A stretch of DNA of 6,759 nt from Bacteroidota bacterium (lineage in GTDB: Bacteria; Bacteroidota; Bacteroidia; Bacteroidales; UBA10428). The translations under genes and the position numbers were made by a program. Shown here piece after piece: positions 1 to 5,164 of the stretch (positions are counted from its first letter, which is position 1; each line of letters opens with the position of its first letter). The stretch lies in NCBI GenBank assembly GCA_024640925.1, contig JAHEEB010000228.1:1-6759 (forward strand). The letters run 5' to 3'. Under the pieces are notes generated by a model that was given only the letters and a program-made list of their open reading frames with translations, was not told the origin of the DNA and made no database searches.

Positions 1-1442
1 TCTTCCATTAACGATATAAAGAAAAACAAAATAAGAATGTTCGGAAGAAATATGATTACCCCTCCAACTCCGCCAATAATTCCATCAACAAATAAATCGT
101 GCAGCGCACCTTCGGGCATAACAGAACTGATAAAATTGCTTAAATAGGCTACCCCAGCGTCAATCCAGTCCATTGGATAGCTTCCAATAGTAAATGTAGC
201 CTGAAACATAAGCCACATAAAAAAGATAAATATTGGAAAGCCCCATATTTTATGAGTTAACAGATAATCAAAATCCCGTTTCTTTTCCTTTTTTTTAACA
301 AAACATTCAACGCAAGTTTCGAGTAAAGCACCAGCAATAAATTCATATTTGGAATCTGTAATAATCGTTTCGGACTTTTCGCCGAATTCTTTTTCCAGCT
401 TTACAATTTCTGCTCTGCTTCTATGAATGAGCGTTTGGTAATTGTCACATTCTTTTAGAAGATTGAATGTTGTTCTATCGTTCTCCAACAACTTAATAGA
501 AAGGTAGCGTGTAGAAAAACGGTTGGAAATATCCATATTTTTTTTTATTTCAGCTTGTACATGGGCAATAGAATCTTCAATTGTATTTCCATAATTTATA
601 TGGATATGACGTACAACAGGATCTTTGTCTTCATATACTTCAATTATTTTGTTCATTAGTTCAACAATACCTTTTCCCTTTACAGCAACAGTAGGTATAA
701 TAGGGATGCCCAGCATCTTCCCCAAATCGGTATAATTTAATTTTATATGTTTTCTTTCCAATTCATCATACATGTTTAAAGCAATTACGACTTTAATATT
801 CATGTCGATTAATTGAGTGGTAAGGAATAAATTTCTTTCAAGATTTGAAGCATCAACAACATTAATCACAACATCGGGCATCTTTTCTGTAATATGAGCA
901 CGCACAAACAATTCTTCGGGAGTATATTCTGTAATGGAATAAGTGCCCGGAAGATCCACTATTTTAAGGGTGTATTCATTTTGTTTTATTGTGGCTTCTT
1001 TTGCATCGACTGTTACACCACCATAATTACCAACTCTTTCGTGCGAACCAGAAGCATAATTATACAAAGTAGTTTTCCCACTATTTGGGTTTCCAACTAA
1101 AGCAACATTTATTTGTTTACCTTTTTCCTTTATAGAAATTTTTAATCGGTCTTCAATGAATGTACCTTCAAAAATTGGTGGTTCCGAAAGTTTAAAATTG
1201 GTGATCGATACAACTTCAATCATAGCAGCCTCGCTGCGCCTTAGCGAAATGTTGTATCCCATAATTTTGTATTCAACAGGGTCTTGTAAAGGTGCATTTT
1301 TAATTACCCTAACCATTTTACCTTTAACAAAGCCCATTTCAGTAATCCGTTTACGAAAAGCACCATGTCCCAAAACTTTAACTATTATTCCTGTCTCGCC
1401 ATTTTGCAATTCTGAGAGGAAAAGATTTTTATTGTTTTCCAT
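1..1442 (-). CDS. feoB: FeoAB fusion, ferrous iron transporter (partial, C-terminus beyond window)
   Basis: This is the GTP-dependent inner-membrane Fe2+ importer with a FeoA-like domain fused to its N-terminus, a common Bacteroidota form. The start is ATG at 1442-1440, and 480 codons are visible without a stop before the edge. Residues about 8-80 form the FeoA SH3-like domain (LSELQNGETG, ITEMGFVKG, GYNISLRRSEA). The FeoB G domain follows: G1 GNPNSGKT at 117-124, the G2 Thr near 144 in GGVTV, G3 DLPGTYS from 163, G4 NMYD at 223-226, and G5 around TVAVKGKG at 251-258. A helical linker follows, then membrane segments from about 398 (IWGFPIFIFFMWLMFQ) and a gate-like stretch at 454-478 (GIIGGVGGVIIFLPNI). 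The remaining membrane domain lies outside the window. The gene begins 10 bases after the porin stop, so the two are surely co-transcribed. Family identity is near certain. Confidence 0.96.
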   Translation of the reverse strand, partial: MENNKNLFLSELQNGETGIIVKVLGHGAFRKRITEMGFVKGKMVRVIKNAPLQDPVEYKIMGYNISLRRSEAAMIEVVSITNFKLSEPPIFEGTFIEDRLKISIKEKGKQINVALVGNPNSGKTTLYNYASGSHERVGNYGGVTVDAKEATIKQNEYTLKIVDLPGTYSITEYTPEELFVRAHITEKMPDVVINVVDASNLERNLFLTTQLIDMNIKVVIALNMYDELERKHIKLNYTDLGKMLGIPIIPTVAVKGKGIVELMNKIIEVYEDKDPVVRHIHINYGNTIEDSIAHVQAEIKKNMDISNRFSTRYLSIKLLENDRTTFNLLKECDNYQTLIHRSRAEIVKLEKEFGEKSETIITDSKYEFIAGALLETCVECFVKKKEKKRDFDYLLTHKIWGFPIFIFFMWLMFQATFTIGSYPMDWIDAGVAYLSNFISSVMPEGALHDLFVDGIIGGVGGVIIFLPNILILFFFISLME

Positions 1443-1452
1443 GAAATTATTT

Positions 1453-2586
1453 TTAAAAACTAATGCCAAATCGTAGGTTTCCTGTTAAACAGTTATTCAG
1501 TGTTTCTCCTGTGCCAGCTGGATTAATTATATATTGAATATCGGGTTGAATAAAGATGCTTTTTGAAAGCAAATACTGATAGCTTATTTCTACAGATGTT
1601 TCGCTTTTTAAATTGTTGTTGAATTGCTCATAAGCAAAAGCCGCTCCAATAACATCCTTACCCGTTTTGTTAAACATACCTGTAAAGTTGATCCCAATGC
1701 TAAGAAAAAAAACATTCATGCTCTCTTTGGAAGGACAGAAACCTATCTGTGTAAAGAACCCAACATTTCTATCTCCACTTATCCAAAGTTTTTGGTCGGC
1801 ATGAGCATAGAAACCAACAATTTGAGTATTTAGTGAGTCGGGAATATCATTTTCTATAACATGATTGTATGAAAAGATACCCAACTTATAAACACCGGAT
1901 AATTCTTTATATAAAGAATTGTATTGAAACTCAGAAATTCCAGTTATTCCATCATACCTGCTATAATGCCACTTAATATTGTATGGATTATCTTCAAAAT
2001 CAGCAGGACTTCCGTCATATAGGGCATTGAGCCATATTATTTTTTCTGAAAAGTTCCATTTTACTGTTAATCCTAAATTTGTGAGCGGGTAAATCGGAGC
2101 TGGAATATTACCCGAAATAACAGGCATTATTCCGAAAGAGCTGTTAAGAAAAAGAGAGCCATGCTCTGTGTTGGAAAATTCAACATTTAAATCCTGCAAA
2201 CCAACAGTTATTTCAAATTTTCCAAATACCTGTCTTAACCAAAGTTCCTGTATAAATGTGTGTTCTCCTGCCTCAATGTTCGAAGCTACCTGCATATCTC
2301 CAAGAAGTTCTGACGAAGGTGCAGAGCCATGGGTATTAGTTACATTAACATAAAACTGCCCCCCCTTCCACAACATAGCCTTTTCGAAATCGAACTCCAG
2401 CTTTATATTTGCAATGCCTAAATAACAAGAACCTGTTTTTATGCCACCCGACAAGTTATTAATGTTATCACCAACATAAGAAGCTTCAAATGTAAAAGCA
2501 TCCATTTTGTTATTTAAAGTATCCTGAGCATTTATTGAGATTGGGAAATATGCTATTAAGGCATATTTAAAAAAAAAATTGTTCAT
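1453..2586 (-). CDS. OprB-like outer-membrane porin upstream of feoAB
   Basis: This 377-residue protein has a signal peptide (hydrophobic residues 4-19, likely cleavage at INA/QD after residue 20) and ends in Phe, as beta-barrel outer-membrane proteins do. The body alternates short amphipathic strands and loops. Family-like stretches resemble carbohydrate-selective porins (OprB): LWLRQVFGKFEITVGLQDLN, a nearby FLNSSFG, IYPLTNLGLTVKWNF, and the terminal IQPDIQYIINPAG. OprB proteins are sugar porins in Pseudomonas, but this copy lies 10 bases ahead of feoAB. Passage of Fe2+ or small iron complexes to FeoB is therefore a reasonable inference, not shown by sequence. The ATG at 2586-2584 directly follows an AAAGG that lies partly inside a long inverted repeat. 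The porin fold and OprB assignment are likely; the substrate is open. Confidence 0.85.
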   Translation of the reverse strand: MNNFFFKYALIAYFPISINAQDTLNNKMDAFTFEASYVGDNINNLSGGIKTGSCYLGIANIKLEFDFEKAMLWKGGQFYVNVTNTHGSAPSSELLGDMQVASNIEAGEHTFIQELWLRQVFGKFEITVGLQDLNVEFSNTEHGSLFLNSSFGIMPVISGNIPAPIYPLTNLGLTVKWNFSEKIIWLNALYDGSPADFEDNPYNIKWHYSRYDGITGISEFQYNSLYKELSGVYKLGIFSYNHVIENDIPDSLNTQIVGFYAHADQKLWISGDRNVGFFTQIGFCPSKESMNVFFLSIGINFTGMFNKTGKDVIGAAFAYEQFNNNLKSETSVEISYQYLLSKSIFIQPDIQYIINPAGTGETLNNCLTGNLRFGISF

Positions 2587-2588
2587 CC

Positions 2589-2618
2589 TTTGTAATGTTT
2601 AATTATTGACATTACAAA
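2589..2618. promoter_or_regulatory. Large inverted repeat over the porin-feoAB promoter and start
   Basis: TTTGTAATGT at 2589-2598 and ACATTACAAA at 2609-2618 are perfect 10-base arms separated by 10 bases. The half-site centres are 20 bases apart, about two helical turns. On the minus strand the upstream arm overlaps the last four bases of the -7 element and the downstream arm ends within the AAAGG just before the porin ATG. It could be a repressor operator (for Fur, PerR or another metal regulator), or, if transcribed, a hairpin hiding the start. Its existence is certain; its function is inferred. Confidence 0.7.
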
Positions 2619-2622
2619 AGTA
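2615..2622 (-). promoter_or_regulatory. Candidate -7 element of the porin-feoAB promoter
   Basis: Read on the minus strand, the bases are TACTTTTG, an exact match to the Bacteroidota -7 consensus TAnnTTTG. Transcription would begin near 2609, giving a leader of about 20-25 bases before the porin ATG at 2586. The -33 region about 20 bases upstream reads TTT rather than TTG, so the promoter may be weak or activator-dependent. Confidence 0.55.
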
Positions 2623-2714
2623 GGGGTGTAATACAAGTCCTGAAATCCTTAAAAGTAATGAATATATGGGGTTATATCATTAAAAATAAGGAGGCTGAAA
2701 AATGGGATCTGTTT

Positions 2715-2729
2715 TATGAATCATTCATA
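2715..2729. repeat. Perfect 15-base palindrome between luxR-type gene and porin
   Basis: TATGAAT-C-ATTCATA is a perfect 7+1+7 palindrome in the gap between the end of the LuxR-type gene and the porin promoter, about 95 bases upstream of the porin -7 element. Its TATGAA/TTCATA half-sites also appear in the dyad upstream of the hemerythrin gene (4153-4171). It could be an activator site for the porin-feoAB operon. AT-rich sequence makes short palindromes fairly common, so function is uncertain. The rest of the 2587-2790 gap shows no GC-rich terminator. Confidence 0.4.
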
Positions 2730-2790
2730 TCGATGTTACTGAAGATTTAAAATCATAAACGGGGCTTCATTTTAGCAATATTTAAAACCA

Positions 2791-3423
2791 TTAATCCGAA
2801 AGATTTTCAATAGACACCAATTTTTGTACAACGGCATAAATGGTTAGACCTGAAATAGACTTTATACCGGTTTTTATTGAAATGTTTTTACGATGAGTAA
2901 TTACTGTGTTTGTGCTTATATTCAGCCTGCTAGCAATCTCTTTATTTGCCATACCTTTAGCTAAAAGTTTTAGCACATCGATTTCCCGTTCACTTAAAAT
3001 CTCTTGCGATGAAACCTGATCTTGTTGATTTTCATTTGAATTCAGTTTACTAAAAAAACTAAAAATCGCTTCATGCGAATCTGAAATTGATATTGTTCCA
3101 TCGAATAAGGATAGTAGTTTCAGATCAAAATAAGAATATATTAGCCCAACCCATTTAATAGAACTGTATTGACATTTAATTTCGTTAAATGATTTGATAT
3201 TATTGAAAATAAACAAGGGATTTACGATAACAATATCATATCTTTTTTTTATCAAAAGACGGTTAGCTTCCTCAAGTGAACCAGCTTGTGTTAGTTGGTA
3301 TTTCTGACTAATTTTCATCAATATATTTGCCAATCCTTCGTAAATGATTGAAGAACTTTCTATGATAATGATATTTTTATATTTATTCAACTGATTATTA
3401 TTTTCGTGATTCCATTTGTGCAA
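2791..3423 (-). CDS. LuxR/NarL-type regulator with degenerate (pseudo-)receiver
   Basis: This 210-residue DNA-binding protein has response-regulator architecture. Residues about 16-125 fit a receiver fold, opening with the hydrophobic strand KNIIIIESS; residues 143-203 form a clear LuxR helix-turn-helix (LSEREIDVLKLLAKG, then NKEIASRLNISTNTVITHRK). The receiver lacks phosphorylation chemistry. The strand DIVIVNP has Asn68 where the phospho-acceptor Asp belongs, the acidic pair is Glu22-Ser23, and the usual late Lys is not visible around 109-117. It therefore probably works without phosphotransfer. The start is uncertain: the frame has a TAG directly before TTG at 3423-3421 and no ATG before the receiver; TTG at 3390-3388 (codon 12) is an alternative. 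The gene overlaps the hemerythrin gene by up to 26 bases, suggesting translational coupling and a joint function. No adjacent histidine kinase is present. Confidence 0.9.
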   Translation of the reverse strand: MHKWNHENNNQLNKYKNIIIIESSSIIYEGLANILMKISQKYQLTQAGSLEEANRLLIKKRYDIVIVNPLFIFNNIKSFNEIKCQYSSIKWVGLIYSYFDLKLLSLFDGTISISDSHEAIFSFFSKLNSNENQQDQVSSQEILSEREIDVLKLLAKGMANKEIASRLNISTNTVITHRKNISIKTGIKSISGLTIYAVVQKLVSIENLSD

Positions 3424-4114
3424 CTAAAGGAATTAAAATAAAATCTTCAATTTTCGAATGGATGTTCAAGTCGTATTCAAGCTCAGAAAGAAGCAATAAT
3501 AATTTGCGCCTTATTGACTGATCATTTTTTTGAGGGAGGTATTTAATTAATAAGTTTTTCAGGTCGTTCAGTTTTTCTTCTATATCGTTGTGGTGCTCTT
3601 TGTACTCAAGAACTGAGTATTTTGATTTTTTTTCATTCTGTGTTTTCGCCTTTATATGCTCATTCAATTCCAATATATAAGGAAAAACAACATTATTTTC
3701 ATAATCAAAGTGTTCGATAACCTCATTAAAATATTTAATAAAAAACTTAGGTACTAAAGCCATTTCTTTGAAATTATTGAGTTCTGCCATTTGGTTAATG
3801 GTAATCAGAATATTCGGATAAATTTCTTCAGAATAATAGTTATGGCTCTTTTTTAAGTAATTGATAATCGCCTGAGTATCGTTGTATGACAAAGGTGTTT
3901 TTGGTATATATTGATGACCATTGTATAAGTTTGCAAAAATCAGGAAAAGTTCGCAATTCAAATGGTTCTCGTCGCAAATGATTTTAATCGATTTATCATG
4001 CAAAGGAAACCCTATATCAAAGTGTTCGAGCAATAGCAATAGGTATGGATTGATTGTAATACAATCAGACAGTTTTATATCAGAAGAAAGTTGAAAATTA
4101 ACCGTTTGGTTCAT
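3398..4114 (-). CDS. RIC/YtfE-like di-iron hemerythrin-domain protein
   Basis: This 238-residue protein is predicted to be soluble and mostly helical. All six di-iron ligands expected from E. coli YtfE/RIC can be placed: His91, His135 and Glu139 (HFDYE), His175 (or 174) in EYKEHH, His219 and Glu223 (HSKIE). Spacings of 44 residues between the paired ligands closely match YtfE (84, 129/133, 160, 204/208). Residues about 12-60 resemble the ScdA_N (DUF542) domain, including IIC at 45-47, but the usual Cys-Cys motif is replaced by the stretch FDIGFPLHD. RIC proteins act in repair of iron-sulfur centres after nitrosative or oxidative damage. This variant resembles a Bacteroidota family that I recall next to LuxR-type regulators, so it may be an O2, NO, peroxide or iron sensor instead. 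The 26-base overlap with the regulator supports that. Confidence 0.87.
   Translation of the reverse strand: MNQTVNFQLSSDIKLSDCITINPYLLLLLEHFDIGFPLHDKSIKIICDENHLNCELFLIFANLYNGHQYIPKTPLSYNDTQAIINYLKKSHNYYSEEIYPNILITINQMAELNNFKEMALVPKFFIKYFNEVIEHFDYENNVVFPYILELNEHIKAKTQNEKKSKYSVLEYKEHHNDIEEKLNDLKNLLIKYLPQKNDQSIRRKLLLLLSELEYDLNIHSKIEDFILIPLVAQMESRK
4051..4067. repeat. Perfect 17-base palindrome inside the hemerythrin gene 5' end
   Basis: TGATTGTA-A-TACAATCA is a perfect 8+1+8 palindrome about 47-63 bases downstream of the hemerythrin start codon, covering codons for residues near 16-21. It shares the core TTGTAAT with the inverted repeat before the porin. It may be an intragenic operator (road-block) or a chance result of coding sequence; an 8-base arm is rarer than average for this length of DNA but not decisive. 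Confidence 0.4.
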
Positions 4115-4131
4115 ATGTTATAAATTGTATG

Positions 4132-4139
4132 TAAAAATA
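4132..4139 (-). promoter_or_regulatory. Candidate -7 element for the hemerythrin-luxR operon
   Basis: On the minus strand the bases read TATTTTTA, seven of eight matching TAnnTTTG, 17 bases upstream of the hemerythrin ATG (4114-4112), so the leader would be very short. No TTG is found at the expected -33 position (about 4160-4162); a dyad sits there instead, which suggests dependence on a bound regulator. Confidence 0.35.
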
Positions 4140-4152
4140 CCAATTTTTTGTT

Positions 4153-4171
4153 TTCATATTTTACATATGAA
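4153..4171. promoter_or_regulatory. Dyad in the divergent intergenic region, possible operator
   Basis: TTCATAT at 4153-4159 and ATATGAA at 4165-4171 are perfect 7-base arms with a 5-base spacer. Flanking TGTT and ACA extend the symmetry if one base is skipped. The site covers the -33 region of the putative hemerythrin promoter. An inverted copy of its right half, TTCATATGTTA, occurs at 4110-4120 over the hemerythrin start; the two CATATG centres are 52 bases apart, near five helical turns. This fits a dimeric regulator, perhaps the LuxR-type protein itself; that is inference. Confidence 0.45.
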
Positions 4172-4259
4172 CATTGTTCCTAAAACTAGGGAAAAGTGGT
4201 TCATCCTAAAACTTAATTAAAACAAAAACAATTTATGGATAAAAAAGTTTTTCTGAAAC

Positions 4260-4290
4260 TTGACTTGCTTGAAAAAAAATTGTAATTTTA
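4260..4290 (+). promoter_or_regulatory. Candidate promoter of the perR-ybaN-katA-ferritin operon
   Basis: TTGACT at 4260-4265 and TAATTTTA at 4283-4290 are separated by 17 bases. This fits both the Bacteroidota pattern (TTG, about 20 bases, TAnnTTTG with one mismatch) and a general sigma-70 promoter. Transcription would start near 4297, inside a TTAAT-T-ATTAA palindrome (4291-4301) that could be an autoregulatory PerR site. The leader before the ATG at 4335 would be about 38 bases. Confidence 0.6.
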
Positions 4291-4334
4291 TTAATTATTA
4301 AAGGAGAATTATTCTTATTTGAAAATTATTATTT

Positions 4335-4763
4335 ATGAAAATTGAAGAAATTAGTAATAAACTAATTGAGAAAGGGCTTAGGGTAACACCTCAAAGAATG
4401 GCAATACTGGAAGCCATTATTAAATTAAATAATCATCCAACAGCCGAAAATATTATCGAATACATAAGAAAAAACCATCCACATATTTCTTTAGCTACGG
4501 TTTATAAAGTATTGGATGCATTAGTTGAAAACAGTTTAATTAAGAAAGTTAAGACTGAAAAAGATATCATGAGATATGATGCTTTAATGGAAAGCCACCA
4601 CCATATATATTGCTCTGATTCTGATAGGATTGAGGATTATCAGGACAATGAACTGAATGAGTTGCTTAAAAAATATTTTGATAAAAAAGAAATCCCCAAC
4701 TTCAAAATTGAAGATTTAAAACTTCATATAATTGGTAGATTCTTAAAAACAGGCAAGAAATGA
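4335..4763 (+). CDS. perR: PerR-type Fur-family peroxide-sensing repressor lacking the Cys4 zinc site
   Basis: This 142-residue protein is a dimeric metal-dependent DNA-binding repressor. The winged-helix domain covers about 1-80 (LRVTPQRMAILEAI, then SLATVYKVLDALVENSLIKK). Aligned by eye to Bacillus subtilis PerR, every regulatory-metal ligand is present: His34 (His37), Asp82 (Asp85), His88 (His91), His90 (His93) and Asp101 (Asp104). Asp at the last position, rather than Glu, is the mark of PerR over Fur. In PerR, Fe2+-driven oxidation of the two key His residues releases DNA. The structural zinc site is missing: only Cys93 remains of the first CxxC, and the C-terminal pair is absent. An in-frame TGA at 4320-4322 supports the ATG at 4335. 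It heads an operon with catalase and ferritin, typical PerR targets, so autoregulation is likely. Confidence 0.93.
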   Translation: MKIEEISNKLIEKGLRVTPQRMAILEAIIKLNNHPTAENIIEYIRKNHPHISLATVYKVLDALVENSLIKKVKTEKDIMRYDALMESHHHIYCSDSDRIEDYQDNELNELLKKYFDKKEIPNFKIEDLKLHIIGRFLKTGKK

Positions 4764-5164
4764 ACCTATTCAAAACATTACTGGTTTTTTTAGGCACGCT
4801 TTCTCTTTGTTTAGGAGTTATTGGAATTATTGTTCCAGGTTTACCCACCACACCGTTCTTATTACTTACTGCTGGATTGTATATAAAATGTTCACATAAA
4901 CTATATCAAAAATTAGTAACCAATCGATTTGTAGGCCCCAGCATACTGGTATTTCAAACAAATAAAGGAATGACAAAAAAAGTCAAAATATACTCCATTT
5001 GTATTATGTGGATTATGATTATTTTTTCAACTTTTTTCTTAATTAGATCACCTATATTAAGAATAATTGTTTTGGTATCAGGATTTATAGGAACAATTAT
5101 TATGGGAAAAGTTTTACCAACCATACATATTTCAAATAAGAACGAATTAATTAATATGCTATGA
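4760..5164 (+). CDS. ybaN: DUF454 / YbaN-family inner-membrane protein
   Basis: This is a 134-residue inner-membrane protein. The N-terminal hydrophobic region (about 4-42) contains the family signature PGLPTTPF at 26-33, followed by a basic, cytoplasm-like loop with [11 protein letters not shown] and FVGPSI. Two further hydrophobic segments lie near 78-95 and 98-119. Length and signature match DUF454/YbaN, a widespread family without an established biochemical role. The start overlaps the perR stop by four bases (ATGA at 4760-4763) and its own stop overlaps the katA start in the same way, so its translation is coupled to both. The context implies a role in peroxide or iron stress, but the sequence shows no metal-binding motif or catalytic residues. 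Confidence 0.9.
   Translation: MNLFKTLLVFLGTLSLCLGVIGIIVPGLPTTPFLLLTAGLYIKCSHKLYQKLVTNRFVGPSILVFQTNKGMTKKVKIYSICIMWIMIIFSTFFLIRSPILRIIVLVSGFIGTIIMGKVLPTIHISNKNELINML

Noticed and set aside
894..1476. Plus-strand ORFs of 68 and 106 codons.
   Set aside because: They lie antisense inside the clearly coding FeoAB reading frame and have no domain-like content.
1624..2353. Plus-strand ORFs of 69 and 61 codons.
   Set aside because: Antisense shadows of the porin gene, without recognisable features.
2688..2719. AAGGAGG followed seven bases later by ATG on the plus strand, with a five-codon ORF (ATG 2702 to TGA 2719).
   Set aside because: The ORF is too short, lies between two minus-strand genes and has no evident promoter; probably chance.
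2630..2790. Search for a rho-independent terminator after the LuxR-type gene.
   Set aside because: Only short AT-rich symmetry (GATTTAAAATC near 2745) is visible, with no GC-rich stem and T-run, so read-through into porin-feoAB cannot be excluded.
4300..4345. AAAGGAG (4300-4306) upstream of perR, with TTG at 4319 opening an eight-codon ORF overlapping the perR start.
   Set aside because: It is 28 bases from the perR ATG, too far to serve it, and lies at the predicted transcript start. A leader peptide is possible but unsupported, and Bacteroidota rarely use strong Shine-Dalgarno sites.
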